Assembly (NCBI RefSeq): GCF_003752585.1
Contig: NZ_RKHR01000011.1
Coordinates: 1-64,000, forward strand
Origin: Sinobacterium caligoides
GTDB lineage: Bacteria > Pseudomonadota > Gammaproteobacteria > Pseudomonadales > Sinobacteriaceae
Length of the DNA: 64,000 nt
Direction of reading: 5' to 3'
Shown here: positions 44,625 to 54,688 of the stretch, one piece after another
How the letters are laid out: each line of letters starts with the position of its first letter
Position numbering within the stretch: the stretch's first letter is position 1
Notes under the pieces: generated by a model
Seen by the model: the letters and a program-made list of their open reading frames with translations, nothing else
Database searches by the model: none
Told to the model about the DNA's origin: nothing
Made by a program: the position numbers and the translations under genes

Positions 44625-45503
44625 ATGTTGTACCTCGAATACTTTCAACACCACCCGATGACGGCTATCGCCGTCGTCCTGATTATCAGCCTGCTCGTCG
44701 GCAGCTTCCTCAACGTGGTGATCTATCGGCTGCCGCTGATGATGTACCGCGACTGGAAACAGCAAGTCGAGGAGTTCGACGAGAGCGAGCTACCGAAGCT
44801 ACCCACGGCCGAGCGCTTTAATCTGGCCACGCCCAACTCCAGCTGCCCGCACTGCGGCCACAAGATTCGCCCGTGGGAGAACATCCCCGTCGTCAGCTAT
44901 CTGCTGCAGCGCGGCCGCTGTAGCAGCTGCCAACAACCGATCTCACTGCGCTATCCTCTCGTCGAGGCGGTCACTGCGCTGCTCTCCGCCCTGGTCATCT
45001 ACCAACTCGGCTTCACCATCGCCGGCCTCGTTGCCGTCGCGTTCACCTGGGTGCTGGTGGCGCTGACGCTGATCGATGCCGACCACAAGCTGCTACCCGA
45101 CAGCCTCACCCTACCGCTATTGTGGGCGGCGCTGATCGCCAACTACTTCGGCCTGTTCGCCGATTTCGGTGACGCCTTCTGGGGCGCTATCGCCGGCTAC
45201 CTGGCGCTGTGGTCCGTCTACTGGCTGTTCAAACTACTGACCGGCAAGGAAGGCATGGGCTACGGCGACTTCAAGCTACTGGCCTTCCTCGGCGCCTGGA
45301 TGGGTTGGCAGGCACTGCCGCTGATCCTGATCCTCTCCGCCGGTGTCGGCGCCATCTTGGGCGTGGCGATGATCGTACTCAGCAAGCGCGACAGCCAGAC
45401 CACGATCCCCTTCGGCCCCTACCTCGCCTGCGCCGGTTATATCGCCCTGCTCTGGGGCGACACCATTACCCAGCACTATCTGCAGTTTGCCGGCCTCAAC
45501 TAG
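44625..45503 (+). CDS. pilD: Prepilin peptidase/N-methyltransferase PilD
   Basis: 292 residues, about eight membrane segments. The cytoplasmic zinc site is C74xxC77 and C99xxC102. The catalytic aspartates are in LTLIDADHKLLPD and GYGDFKLLA. It cleaves the leaders of PilA and the minor pilins in this window (and of any type II pseudopilins), then N-methylates the new first residue. Third gene of pilBCD, followed by a strong hairpin. Confidence 0.96.
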   Translation: MLYLEYFQHHPMTAIAVVLIISLLVGSFLNVVIYRLPLMMYRDWKQQVEEFDESELPKLPTAERFNLATPNSSCPHCGHKIRPWENIPVVSYLLQRGRCSSCQQPISLRYPLVEAVTALLSALVIYQLGFTIAGLVAVAFTWVLVALTLIDADHKLLPDSLTLPLLWAALIANYFGLFADFGDAFWGAIAGYLALWSVYWLFKLLTGKEGMGYGDFKLLAFLGAWMGWQALPLILILSAGVGAILGVAMIVLSKRDSQTTIPFGPYLACAGYIALLWGDTITQHYLQFAGLN

Positions 45504-45534
45504 GCTAACAGCAACATTTAATCGCCATCTATCG

Positions 45535-45560
45535 GGGCGAGCATTGATCAGTGCTCGCCC
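45535..45560 (+). terminator. Strong hairpin after pilD
   Basis: GGGCGAGCA (45535-45543) and TGCTCGCCC (45552-45560) form a 9-bp perfect stem with loop TTGATCAG. A pyrimidine-rich but not U-only stretch follows, so termination may be partial and coaE could be read through or have its own promoter. Confidence 0.5.
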
Positions 45561-45659
45561 TCACCCTCTCTCGATCGCTATGCCGGCAATAAGCCTCTAT
45601 CATAGACCGATCAATTTTTCGGGCGTCGCCCCCCTACCATTTTCTGGAGCTAACACACC

Positions 45660-46274
45660 ATGTATATCGTCGGCCTAGCCGGTGGCATCGGCAGCGGCAA
45701 GACCGCCGTCAGCGACCGCTTTCAACAACTCGGCATCGAAGTCATCGACGCCGATGTCGCCGCCCGCACCGTGGTCGAGCCCGGCCAACCGGCGCTGGCG
45801 AAGATCTGCGCCCAGTTCGGCGACGACATCTTACTCGCCGACGGCCAGCTCGACCGCGCCCAGCTGCGCCAACGCATCTTCAGCGACCCGGAGGCTAAGA
45901 GCTGGCTGGAGGGATTGCTGCACCCGCTCATCGGCGAGGAGATCTTTCGCCAGCTCGGCGCCGCCCGCAGCCACTACTGCCTGTTTGTATCGCCGCTGCT
46001 GTTTGAATCTGGGCAAAACAGCCTCTGCGATCGCGTGCTGCTGGTGGATGTGCCACGTGAGATTCAGCTCAGCCGCACCATGGCCAGGGACAACAACAGT
46101 AGAGGTCAGGTAGAGGCGATCCTCGCACAACAGGCGAGCCGCGAGACCCGGCTAGAGCAGGCCGACGACGTCATTCTCAACGACCGCGATCTCGATCATT
46201 TAGAGGGTGAAGTTGCGCGCCTACACCGGTATTATCTGCTCGAAGCCGAACGCAAGGCCGACGCTTCAAGTTAG
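45660..46274 (+). CDS. coaE: Dephospho-CoA kinase
   Basis: 204 residues (E. coli 206). The P-loop GLAGGIGSGKTAV starts at residue 5, followed by IEVIDADVAAR and the lid region RTMARDNNSRGQVEAILAQQ; HPLIGEEIF is the conserved central block. It phosphorylates the 3'-OH of dephospho-CoA, the last step of CoA synthesis. The pilD-coaE-yacG order is conserved in gammaproteobacteria. Confidence 0.96.
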   Translation: MYIVGLAGGIGSGKTAVSDRFQQLGIEVIDADVAARTVVEPGQPALAKICAQFGDDILLADGQLDRAQLRQRIFSDPEAKSWLEGLLHPLIGEEIFRQLGAARSHYCLFVSPLLFESGQNSLCDRVLLVDVPREIQLSRTMARDNNSRGQVEAILAQQASRETRLEQADDVILNDRDLDHLEGEVARLHRYYLLEAERKADASS

Positions 46275-46298
46275 TACCACCACTGCAGAGAGATCACC

Positions 46299-46517
46299 AT
46301 GAGCCAAAGCCACGCCAGCAACGAGCCAATCGTTAACTGCCCCAGCTGTCAGCAACCCACGCCTTACAGCCGCGACAACGCCAGCCGGCCATTTTGCAGC
46401 AAGCGCTGCAAGGATGCCGACTTTATCGATTGGAGCAATGAGGAGCGCACGATTCAGGGTAGCTCGGTCTATGATGACGTACTCTCCGGCGACCTCGAAT
46501 CACCGGAAGGCTACTAA
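46299..46517 (+). CDS. yacG: DNA gyrase inhibitor YacG
   Basis: 72 residues (E. coli 65). A four-cysteine zinc finger CPSCQQP...FCSKRCKDADFIDWSNEER, with the C-terminal acidic tail typical of the family. E. coli YacG binds GyrB and inhibits gyrase. It lies 24 nt after coaE, cotranscribed. Confidence 0.94.
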   Translation: MSQSHASNEPIVNCPSCQQPTPYSRDNASRPFCSKRCKDADFIDWSNEERTIQGSSVYDDVLSGDLESPEGY

Positions 46518-46530
46518 GTAACCGCGTGCA

Positions 46531-46549
46531 GAGCGGCGTTGCGCCGCTC
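46531..46549. other. Hairpin between yacG and mutT
   Basis: GAGCGGCG (46531-46538) and CGCCGCTC (46542-46549) form an 8-bp stem with a TTG loop between the two convergent genes. There is no U-tract, so it is at most a weak bidirectional terminator. Confidence 0.45.
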
Positions 46550-46582
46550 ATATAGACAAAAGCTATAGACGAGCTGCAGCTT

Positions 46583-47056
46583 TTACCAGCGGTTCCGCTT
46601 GAGTGCCGCCACGATCGGCGCGTTGGCCGCGGGAAAGTCGTAGTCACCGAGGCGACTGAAGGCAACCCAGCGCGTCAACTGCCCCTCGCTGCCGACACCG
46701 TCCTCACCCAGCGGCAGGTAAGCCTCGCTCGCCACCCCCTCGACCAGATAGGTATGCAGACAGACGTCCCGCTCGGGGTAGCTGTGATTAAGACTATTAA
46801 ACAGACGACTATCCGCCGTCGAAACCACCAGACCGAGCTCTTCCCGCACTTCACGCGTCAGCGCCGCCTGCAAGCCCTCGGTGAGCCCCACCTTGCCACC
46901 GGGAAACTCCCAGTGACCGGCGAGATGGACGCCCTCTGGACGCTTCGACAGCAGACAATGGCGGCGGCCCGGGTGCACGATGACGGCTAATACCACATCT
47001 AGCGCCTCTTTAGGCATGCCGTCCACGCCCTCTTGCAAGGTTTCGTTCGCCGCCAT
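46583..47056 (-). CDS. mutT: MutT-type Nudix hydrolase (8-oxo-dGTP diphosphatase)
   Basis: 157 residues. The Nudix box GGKVGLTEGLQAALTREVREELGL is preceded by GHWEFPG, the MutT signature. It removes 8-oxo-dGTP from the nucleotide pool. The start overlaps the argJ stop by one base (TGATG), so translation is probably coupled. An argJ-mutT pair downstream of secA is also seen in Pseudomonas, where the fused protein has a thiamine-phosphate-synthase-like extension; here only the Nudix domain is present. Confidence 0.9.
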   Translation of the reverse strand: MAANETLQEGVDGMPKEALDVVLAVIVHPGRRHCLLSKRPEGVHLAGHWEFPGGKVGLTEGLQAALTREVREELGLVVSTADSRLFNSLNHSYPERDVCLHTYLVEGVASEAYLPLGEDGVGSEGQLTRWVAFSRLGDYDFPAANAPIVAALKRNRW

Positions 47057-48273
47057 CAGGTACGATACTCGGCATTGATACGCACGTACTCGTGGGAAAG
47101 GTCACTGGTCCACACCTTGGTCGCCGCATCGCCACGACCCAGTGTCACCTCGATAACAATCTCCTCCTGATCCATCGCCTCCTGGCCCTTCTCCTCACTG
47201 TAACTTGCGGCACGCTCGCCCTTCTCCGCGATCAGGATGCCGCTGAGGCTGACGTCGATCTTACTGACATCAAGACCTTCGATGCCAGCACGGCCGATCG
47301 CCGCCAACAACCGGCCCCAGTTAGGGTCGGAGGCAAACAGCGCCGTCTTCACCAGCGGCGACTCGGCAATGGTATAGGCGACACGCAGACACTCTGCCTC
47401 ATCGACGCCGCCGCTGACATCGACAGTGACAAACTTACTCGCCCCCTCACCATCACGCACCAGCAGCTGCGCCAACTCAATACAGACGCTGGTGATCTCG
47501 TCCTGAAAAGCCGCGAGTAGCGCCGGATCACTGCCATCGATCAGCAGCTCGCCCTCGCCGGTGGCGGTCAGGGTGAGTGCGTCGTTGGTCGAGGTGTCGC
47601 CATCGATAGTAATGCGGTTGAAGCTCTGATTCACCGCGTGGGTCAGTATCTGTTGCAACAGCGGCTGCGGCACCTTGGCGTCCGTCGCCACATAACCCAA
47701 CATGGTCGCCATGTTCGGCTTAATCATCCCCGCGCCCTTGGTGATACCGCTAATCACGCACTGCTTGCCGTCGAGGTGCAACCGGCTGGTCGCGCCCTTT
47801 GGCCGCGTATCCGTAGTCATGATGCCACTGGCTGCCTCCTGCCACCCCTCTTCACTGAGCTTATCGACAGCATCCGGCAGCGCGCTGACGACCTTATCCA
47901 CAGGCAACGACTCACCGATCACCCCGGTCGAGAACGGCAGTATCGCATTACTGTTGTCGTCGACCACCTTGGCTAGGGCCTCGCAACAATCTTCCGCGGC
48001 GCGCAGCCCGGCTTCGCCCGTGCCCGCATTAGCGTTACCGGTGTTGACCAGAAAATAGCTCGGCTGATGCGCGGCGAGATTGCGCTTGGCGACCACTACT
48101 GGCGCCGCACAGAAGGCATTTTGGGTAAAGACCGCCGCCGTCGTTGCACGACTACACAGCTCCATCACCACCACATCTTTGCGCCCGGGCGTTTTGATGC
48201 CGCCACTGCTGGTGCCTAAACGAAACCCCGCCACGGGGTAGAACTGGGGTAGATCACCGTTGCCGACTGCCAT
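47056..48273 (-). CDS. argJ: Bifunctional ornithine acetyltransferase/N-acetylglutamate synthase
   Basis: 405 residues, identical in length to typical Pseudomonas ArgJ. The autoprocessing site is in KGAGMIKPNMATMLGYVATDA, where cleavage before the Thr of ATML yields alpha and beta chains with Thr as nucleophile. RITIDGDTSTNDA and GRAGIE are other conserved blocks. It recycles the acetyl group from N-acetylornithine to glutamate in arginine synthesis. It is leftward, after secA, with a strong terminator in between. Confidence 0.96.
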   Translation of the reverse strand: MAVGNGDLPQFYPVAGFRLGTSSGGIKTPGRKDVVVMELCSRATTAAVFTQNAFCAAPVVVAKRNLAAHQPSYFLVNTGNANAGTGEAGLRAAEDCCEALAKVVDDNSNAILPFSTGVIGESLPVDKVVSALPDAVDKLSEEGWQEAASGIMTTDTRPKGATSRLHLDGKQCVISGITKGAGMIKPNMATMLGYVATDAKVPQPLLQQILTHAVNQSFNRITIDGDTSTNDALTLTATGEGELLIDGSDPALLAAFQDEITSVCIELAQLLVRDGEGASKFVTVDVSGGVDEAECLRVAYTIAESPLVKTALFASDPNWGRLLAAIGRAGIEGLDVSKIDVSLSGILIAEKGERAASYSEEKGQEAMDQEEIVIEVTLGRGDAATKVWTSDLSHEYVRINAEYRT

Positions 48274-48370
48274 TGCCCTTACCTTCCTTATTATCTATAC
48301 CTGAAAATTGTCGCTCATCGAGCCACTTTATTTGTCCGCCGGTAAACACTCGGCGAGCCCTCTACTATAC

Positions 48371-48403
48371 AAAAAAAAAGCGCTGTTAAAACAGCGCTTT
48401 TTA
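48371..48403. terminator. Terminator between secA and argJ
   Basis: AAAGCGCTGTT and AACAGCGCTTT form an 11-bp stem with A9 upstream and T5 downstream, functioning on either strand. It lies 33 nt past the secA stop, so it would end the secA transcript. Confidence 0.9.
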
Positions 48404-48435
48404 TCAACTATCTGGAAGCTATTTGCAGCGAGTGA

Positions 48436-51159
48436 TTAGAGCTTGCCGTGGCACTGCTTAAACTTCTGACCGGAGCCGCAAGGACAGGGGTCGTTACGAC
48501 CGACCTTCTGCGCGGTACGCACTGGCACCTGCTTAGCCGTCTCAGCACCCTCGGCCTCTCCCTCTTCACTCATGCCCAGTGCGGCAGTCTCGGCATGCTG
48601 CATATCCAGCTGCTGCTGAGCCTGTTGCTGCTCACGACGCTGCTGCTCGATGCGCTCGGCATCCTCATCACGCACCTGCACCTTCGACATGAAGCAAACC
48701 ACTTCATGCTTAAAGTTCTCCAACATTTCCTGGAACAGTTCGAACGACTCGCGCTTGTATTCCTGCTTCGGATTCTTCTGTGCATAAGCGCGCAGATGAA
48801 TACCATTACGCAGTGCATCCATCGTCGCCAGATGCTCTTTCCACAGCGAGTCGAGCACCTGCAGCATGATGTGCTTCTCAAACTGATTCATCTGCTCGCC
48901 GACCATCGCCGACTTCTCTTGGTAGGCAGCTTCAACTGACTCAACTAGCTTCTTTTGTAGCGACTCACCGTGTAGATCATCGTCTTCATCGAGCCACTGC
49001 TGAACCGGCAGCTCTAGGCCAAAATCGGCATTCAGTTGCTGCTCAAGCGCCGGCACATCCCACATATCTTCAACACTCTGCGGCGGCACATACTCCGCCA
49101 CCAGCGACGACACCACATCTTCGCGAATAGTGCTGAGCATCTCGTTGACATTTTCCTGCTCGAGTAAGGCGTTGCGCTGCTGATAGATGACCTGACGCTG
49201 ATCGTTTGCCACATCGTCAAACTCCAGCAACTGCTTACGCATGTCGAAGTTACGTCCCTCGACCTTCTTCTGCGCCTTCTCGATGGCATTGGTGACCATA
49301 CGGTGCTCGATCGCCTCACCCTTCTCCATGCCTAAGGCTTGCATGAAGTTCTTCACCCGATCAGAGGCAAAGATGCGCATTAAGTTATCTTCCAGCGACA
49401 GATAGAAACGCGACAGTCCTGGGTCACCCTGACGACCGGCACGACCACGTAGCTGATTATCGATACGGCGTGACTCATGACGCTCAGTACCAATAATGTG
49501 CAGACCACCCGCATCGAGTACCGCCTGATGACGCTGCTCCCAAGCCTCAGTCAGCTCGGCAATCTTCGCCTCGGTTGGGTTGACCAACGCGGCGATTTCA
49601 GCCTCGAGGTTACCGCCCAAGACGATGTCGGTACCACGACCAGCCATGTTTGTGGCGATAGTGACCGCACCAGGACGACCGGCCTGAGCGATGATATCGG
49701 CCTCTTTCGAGTGGAATTTGGCGTTCAGTACCTGGTGGTTGATCTTGTGCTTGACCAATAGGCGGTGCAATTCTTCTGAAGACTCGATCGAAGCGGTACC
49801 GACTAACGTTGGCACGCCCTTGGTCTGATACTCGCGAATGTCCTCTACCACAGCATCAAACTTCTCTTGCTTGCTCAAGTAGATGAGGTCGTTTAAGTCT
49901 TTACGTAAAACCTCGCGATTGGTCGGCAGTACGATAACATCGAGGCCGTAAATCTGGTGAAATTCGAAGGCCTCGGTGTCAGCAGTACCGGTCATGCCAC
50001 CGAGCTTGTCGTAGAGACGGAAATAGTTCTGGAAGGTGGTCGAAGCCAGCGTCTGACTCTCCGACTGAATTTCAACACCCTCCTTTGCCTCAATCGCCTG
50101 GTGCAAGCCCTCAGAAAGACGGCGCCCCTGCATGGTACGACCGGTGTGCTCGTCGATTAACACCACCTGCTTTTCCTGCACGATATAGTCGACATCACGC
50201 TGGAATAAGATGTGTGCCTTCAATGCCGTATGCACGTGATGCAACAATGTCAGGTTACTACTGGAGTAGAGGCTATCGCCCTCTTCCAGCAGTTTCTGCG
50301 ACACCATCCACTCTTCGACCACAGTATGGCCCGACTCAGTCAGCTCAACTTGGCGCTGCTTTTCATCGATGGTGTAGTCACCCACCAGCTCGGCGCCTTC
50401 TTCTGCCTCTGGCGCCTCCTGCAAACTGGGGATGAAGGTATTAACCTTGCGGTACAGCTCTGAGTGATCTTCCGCCGGACCGGAAATAATCAACGGCGTG
50501 CGCGCCTCATCAATGAGAATCGAGTCGACCTCATCGATAATGGCAAAACTGAGCTTACGCTGGAAGCGTTCCTCGGCGGCAAAAGCCATATTGTCACGCA
50601 GGTAATCGAAGCCGAACTCGTTGTTGGTACCGTAAATAATGTCGCTAGCATAGGCCGCGCGCTTACTCACTGGATCCTGTTGCGGTACCACGGTACCGAC
50701 GGTCAGCCCCATGAACTCATAGAGTGGGCGCATCCAGTTGGCATCACGCGTGGCGAGATAGTCATTCACGGTAACAACGTGAACGCCTTCCCCGGCAAGA
50801 GCGTTTAGGTAAACCGGGAGTGTTGCTACCAGTGTCTTACCTTCACCGGTGCGCATCTCGGCGATACGTCCCTCATGCAGGGTGATACCACCGATCAGCT
50901 GAACGTCAAAATGACGCATGCCCATCACACGCTTACTGGCCTCACGGCAGACTGCGAAGGCTTCCGGCAGAATCTCATCTAAAGTTTTGCCGTCTGCAAG
51001 TTGCTGCTTAAATTCAGGAGTCTTCCCCTGCAACTGCTCATCACTCAAGGCCGAGACGGCCTCTTCATACGCATTGATCTGTACGACTAATTTGCGCATT
51101 CGCTTTAATTCGCGATCGTTCTTAGTACCTAAAACTTTTCTTAACAAGCGGACAATCAT
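48436..51159 (-). CDS. secA: Protein translocase ATPase SecA
   Basis: 907 residues (E. coli 901). Walker [32 protein letters not shown], the helicase-like block GTDIVLGGN and [13 protein letters not shown], and the C-terminal zinc site [19 protein letters not shown] are all intact. It drives preproteins through SecYEG. The open frame extends to 51204, but ATG 51159 ([11 protein letters not shown]) has GAAGG upstream and fits the family. It lies between the M23 peptidase gene and argJ, the Pseudomonas order. Confidence 0.97.
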   Translation of the reverse strand: MIVRLLRKVLGTKNDRELKRMRKLVVQINAYEEAVSALSDEQLQGKTPEFKQQLADGKTLDEILPEAFAVCREASKRVMGMRHFDVQLIGGITLHEGRIAEMRTGEGKTLVATLPVYLNALAGEGVHVVTVNDYLATRDANWMRPLYEFMGLTVGTVVPQQDPVSKRAAYASDIIYGTNNEFGFDYLRDNMAFAAEERFQRKLSFAIIDEVDSILIDEARTPLIISGPAEDHSELYRKVNTFIPSLQEAPEAEEGAELVGDYTIDEKQRQVELTESGHTVVEEWMVSQKLLEEGDSLYSSSNLTLLHHVHTALKAHILFQRDVDYIVQEKQVVLIDEHTGRTMQGRRLSEGLHQAIEAKEGVEIQSESQTLASTTFQNYFRLYDKLGGMTGTADTEAFEFHQIYGLDVIVLPTNREVLRKDLNDLIYLSKQEKFDAVVEDIREYQTKGVPTLVGTASIESSEELHRLLVKHKINHQVLNAKFHSKEADIIAQAGRPGAVTIATNMAGRGTDIVLGGNLEAEIAALVNPTEAKIAELTEAWEQRHQAVLDAGGLHIIGTERHESRRIDNQLRGRAGRQGDPGLSRFYLSLEDNLMRIFASDRVKNFMQALGMEKGEAIEHRMVTNAIEKAQKKVEGRNFDMRKQLLEFDDVANDQRQVIYQQRNALLEQENVNEMLSTIREDVVSSLVAEYVPPQSVEDMWDVPALEQQLNADFGLELPVQQWLDEDDDLHGESLQKKLVESVEAAYQEKSAMVGEQMNQFEKHIMLQVLDSLWKEHLATMDALRNGIHLRAYAQKNPKQEYKRESFELFQEMLENFKHEVVCFMSKVQVRDEDAERIEQQRREQQQAQQQLDMQHAETAALGMSEEGEAEGAETAKQVPVRTAQKVGRNDPCPCGSGQKFKQCHGKL

Positions 51160-51382
51160 AATAACCTTCGTCAATGACAGGGCGAGAGATACCCTGATAA
51201 ACATGCACGTTCATTAGCTTCACGACGCGCTAAAGCGCTACAGTTTTACCCATTACCCACTCGTACGCAAGCAGTTAAATCTACCCCCTGCTAAACGGTT
51301 GCTTTATTGTGGCTAATTTAACCTAATGAGGAATGTTTTCAGGCAACACAGAAGACAAAAGACGCTTTTATAACAATAACTT

Positions 51383-52315
51383 CTAACGACTCGCCCGGTA
51401 AACAAAGCGCGCCGGGTTCACCTTGGCATCGTTCTTTAACACTTCGAAATGTACGTGCGGCCCAGTAGAGCGCCCCGTCGAGCCCATCAGAGAGATAGCG
51501 TCACCTTTCTTCACAATGTCCCCCACTTTAACTAACACCTTGGCATTGTGGGCATATCGTGTTTTATAACCATCGCCGTGATTGATCTCCACCAATACAC
51601 CGTAGCCACTGCGCCGCCCCGCCCAAGTCACCACGCCGCCAGCAACAGCAATAACCGAAGAGCCCTCCTCGCCAGCGAAGTCGATACCATGATGCATCGC
51701 TATCTTGCCGCTAAAAGGGTCTGTTCGGTGACCGTAAGGTGACGACATCCAGCCCTTCACAATCGGCCGGCCAGAAATAAAGCGCTCATTCGCCTGCTGC
51801 TTGTTGCTGATGATATCCTCTAGAATCCGTAACTGCTGCTCACGATCGTTGATCTCCACAGACATCTGGTTGATCAAGTCCATAAAGGCAGGAGGCTGAT
51901 AGTCAAGCTGCTGTTCCGATTCTGCCGCCGGGCCACCGACGGCCGGTGTCGCCGAGAAGTCAAACTCGCCACTGTCGAGCTTAGTTAGCTTGGCCACTCG
52001 TTGACCGAGAGCATCCAGACGCAGCAGGCGGCTCTGCAGGTTTGCTAACTGTAAGGTAAGAGCCGATAAATCTCGCTGTGCGCTTTCACGCAGCGCCTCC
52101 ACATCACTGCCCTGCTGATCTAGTCGCGCCACCCAGGCCTCACTACCCTGCGAATCAAGCACGGTGATGGACGAGTTCTGCCAAAGTTGATAACTCAGCA
52201 GCGATGCCATCGACAATAGCAACAGAAAGAAAATACCCATGAGCGCCCGGCTAAGCGGCGTTAGATGGAAGGAATAAGAGCGATCACCACGATCACTAAC
52301 AACAATAATCTTCAT
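51383..52315 (-). CDS. Membrane-anchored M23 (LytM-type) peptidase
   Basis: 310 residues. One membrane helix (about 24-43) anchors it to the inner membrane, followed by a periplasmic coiled coil (about 60-180). The C-terminal M23 domain has HHGIDFAGEEGSS (zinc-ligand His and Asp) and GPHVHFEV (catalytic/zinc His pair), so the metallopeptidase site appears intact, unlike EnvC/NlpD. It is predicted to cut peptidoglycan crosslinks or stems, perhaps tied to division given its place between lpxC and secA. The position matches PA4404/4405-type genes of P. aeruginosa. Confidence 0.88.
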   Translation of the reverse strand: MKIIVVSDRGDRSYSFHLTPLSRALMGIFFLLLLSMASLLSYQLWQNSSITVLDSQGSEAWVARLDQQGSDVEALRESAQRDLSALTLQLANLQSRLLRLDALGQRVAKLTKLDSGEFDFSATPAVGGPAAESEQQLDYQPPAFMDLINQMSVEINDREQQLRILEDIISNKQQANERFISGRPIVKGWMSSPYGHRTDPFSGKIAMHHGIDFAGEEGSSVIAVAGGVVTWAGRRSGYGVLVEINHGDGYKTRYAHNAKVLVKVGDIVKKGDAISLMGSTGRSTGPHVHFEVLKNDAKVNPARFVYRASR

Positions 52316-52393
52316 TACTTCAGTTAACTCGTGCTGGAGTGTCTAAGCCGTCATCCATTACAAGCTCACTCTTCATTATTATTTCTAGCCAAT

Positions 52394-52421
52394 AAAAAAG
52401 AGGCGTTACGCCTCTTTTTTT
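52394..52421. terminator. Bidirectional terminator after lpxC
   Basis: AAAAAAGAGGCG and CGCCTCTTTTTT form a 12-bp perfect stem with a TTA loop, 8 nt past the lpxC stop (minus strand). It would end the dcw transcript before the M23 peptidase gene. Confidence 0.93.
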
Positions 52422-52428
52422 GACTACT

Positions 52429-53343
52429 CTATGATGCCACAGCAGCGGCATTAATATAGGAGATCGGTGCCTCTGCACCATCCTCAAAGGTCACAACCTC
52501 CCAAGCATCCGTCTCGGCCATCAACTTATGCAGCGAAGCATTGTTAAGGGCGTGCCCTGATTTGAACGCACGGAATTCGCCTATCAAGCTATTACCAAGT
52601 AGATAAAGGTCGCCAATAGCATCGAGAATCTTGTGCTTAACAAACTCATCATCGTAGCGTAGTCCGCCCTCATTGAGGATGCGGTACTCATCGACAACGA
52701 TGGCATTATCCACGCTGCCGCCCTGAGCCAAACCCTTAGAGCGTAAATATTCGATTTCATGCATAAAGCCGAAGGTACGTGCACGACTCACTTCTTTCAC
52801 GAAAGAAGTACTAGAGAAGTCCACCTCGGCATTAACCTTACGCCCTTTAAAAACGGGGTGATCGAAGTCGATGCCGAAAGCCACCTTAAAGCCATCAAAA
52901 GGCAGGAAAGTCGCCGTCTTATCACCATCTTTAACGGTGACCTTTTTCTTGATGCGAATAAACTTCTTCGCCGCACCCTGCTCCTCGATACCCGCAGACT
53001 GAATCAGGAACACAAACGGTCCCGCACTGCCGTCCATGATAGGAACTTCTGGTGCGGTCAGCTCAATATACGCATTATCGATACCAAGACCTGCCATCGC
53101 AGAGAGCAAATGCTCAACCGTTGATACGCGCACATCGCCATTGACCAGTGTCGTAGACAGCGTGGTGTCGCCGACATTATCGGCTTTGGCGTGCACCTCT
53201 ACCGGCGGATTCAGATCCACGCGACGGAAGATAATACCTGTATTTACCGGCGCAGGCTTCAAAGTCAAATAGACCTTTTGCCCGGTGTGTAGACCCACAC
53301 CCGTTGCCCGGATTGCATTTCTAAGCGTACGTTGCTTTATCAT
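52429..53343 (-). CDS. lpxC: UDP-3-O-acyl-GlcNAc deacetylase
   Basis: 304 residues (E. coli 305). Zinc/catalytic motifs: [17 protein letters not shown] (H78), [17 protein letters not shown] and [12 protein letters not shown]. It performs the committed step of lipid A synthesis, which marks an outer-membrane (Gram-negative) host. The frame is open to 53433, but ATG 53343 ([11 protein letters not shown]) fits the family and has AAGAG 5 nt upstream. It is the last gene of the dcw cluster and ends at a strong hairpin. Confidence 0.97.
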   Translation of the reverse strand: MIKQRTLRNAIRATGVGLHTGQKVYLTLKPAPVNTGIIFRRVDLNPPVEVHAKADNVGDTTLSTTLVNGDVRVSTVEHLLSAMAGLGIDNAYIELTAPEVPIMDGSAGPFVFLIQSAGIEEQGAAKKFIRIKKKVTVKDGDKTATFLPFDGFKVAFGIDFDHPVFKGRKVNAEVDFSSTSFVKEVSRARTFGFMHEIEYLRSKGLAQGGSVDNAIVVDEYRILNEGGLRYDDEFVKHKILDAIGDLYLLGNSLIGEFRAFKSGHALNNASLHKLMAETDAWEVVTFEDGAEAPISYINAAAVAS

Positions 53344-53457
53344 CGACTCTTTAACCCTGTTAAATACCCGCAAGAAACTGCATATGCATTGCGGGGCGGC
53401 GCGATTGTACCAGAACCGTCCCCTCAGCGCCAATCAGTTACTGTTGATTTGTCAAGA

Positions 53458-54642
53458 TCAATCCGCCTGTCTGCGTAAAAAAGCTGGAATATCAAGATAT
53501 TCCATATCCTTATCCTTCTTACGCTGCTCCGCATTGTCCGCGATAGGCTGCTTAGTCGGTGGCGTCGACAGCGCATCAACAGTGCGTTTCCGCATCACGG
53601 TAGGGCGATCTAACTCGTTGTAATTTAAAGTACCATTTGCCTTGCGCGTGTTGTCGACGACGGGGCGTACTGGCGTCTCAGCGAGCTCCGCGCCAAGACC
53701 GGTAGCGACAACAGTCACACGAATCTCATCACTCATCTCTGCATCAATTACCGTACCCACAACCACGGTCGCGTTATCGGAGGCATAATCTTCGACGGTC
53801 TCACCGACATCGGTAAACTCACCCAAAGACAAGTCAACACCGGCTGTAATATTCACCAATATACCGCGGGCGCCCTGTAGATTGACATCTTCTAGTAGCG
53901 GGCTACGTATCGCCGCCTCTGCAGCAAGCTTAGCGCGGTCATCACCGGTTGCGCTGCCTGTGCCCATCATCGCCATACCCATCTCAGACATCACAGTCTT
54001 TACGTCCGCGAAATCGACGTTGATCATACCCGGGCGAATAATCAGGTCGGCGATACCCTGCACCGCACCTAATAAAACATCGTTAGCCGCCTTAAAGGCA
54101 TCCAGCAAACTAGTCGTTTTACCTAGCACACCTAGCAGTTTTTCATTGGGAATGGTAATCAGCGAGTCGACGTGTTCACCGAGTTCCTTCAACCCTTCTT
54201 CGGCGATACGCATACGCTTACGCCCTTCGAAGGGGAATGGCTTAGTTACGACCGCGACCGTTAAAATACCAAGTTCACGCGCAACTTCGGCAACAACCGG
54301 TGCCGCCCCTGTTCCCGTGCCGCCACCCATGCCCGCAGTGATGAAGACCATGTCGGCACCTTCAAGCACTTCAGAAATGCGCTCGCGATCGTCCATTGCC
54401 GCCTGACGACCAACCGCTGGATTAGCACCTGCGCCCAAGCCTTTTGTTACGGCTCCACCCAGCTGCAGCACGGTTTTAGTTGCGACATCCGCCAATGCCT
54501 GAGCATCCGTATTAGCACAGACAAAGTCGACGCCGTCAACACTGTTCGTGATCATGTGTTTGACGGCATTACCGCCACCACCACCGACGCCGATGACCTT
54601 AATCACCGCACTCTGGGGTACGTTATCTACCATTTCGAACAT
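53458..54642 (-). CDS. ftsZ: Cell-division GTPase FtsZ
   Basis: 394 residues. The tubulin signature [33 protein letters not shown] and the T7 loop [11 protein letters not shown] are intact. The C-terminal conserved peptide [11 protein letters not shown] binds FtsA and ZipA. It forms the division ring. It lies after ftsA with 46 nt between and before lpxC with 114 nt. Confidence 0.97.
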   Translation of the reverse strand: MFEMVDNVPQSAVIKVIGVGGGGGNAVKHMITNSVDGVDFVCANTDAQALADVATKTVLQLGGAVTKGLGAGANPAVGRQAAMDDRERISEVLEGADMVFITAGMGGGTGTGAAPVVAEVARELGILTVAVVTKPFPFEGRKRMRIAEEGLKELGEHVDSLITIPNEKLLGVLGKTTSLLDAFKAANDVLLGAVQGIADLIIRPGMINVDFADVKTVMSEMGMAMMGTGSATGDDRAKLAAEAAIRSPLLEDVNLQGARGILVNITAGVDLSLGEFTDVGETVEDYASDNATVVVGTVIDAEMSDEIRVTVVATGLGAELAETPVRPVVDNTRKANGTLNYNELDRPTVMRKRTVDALSTPPTKQPIADNAEQRKKDKDMEYLDIPAFLRRQAD

Positions 54643-54688
54643 AAGCGCTCTCCCTTTTGTATTTGCACTACGGGTGCTCTACAACTCT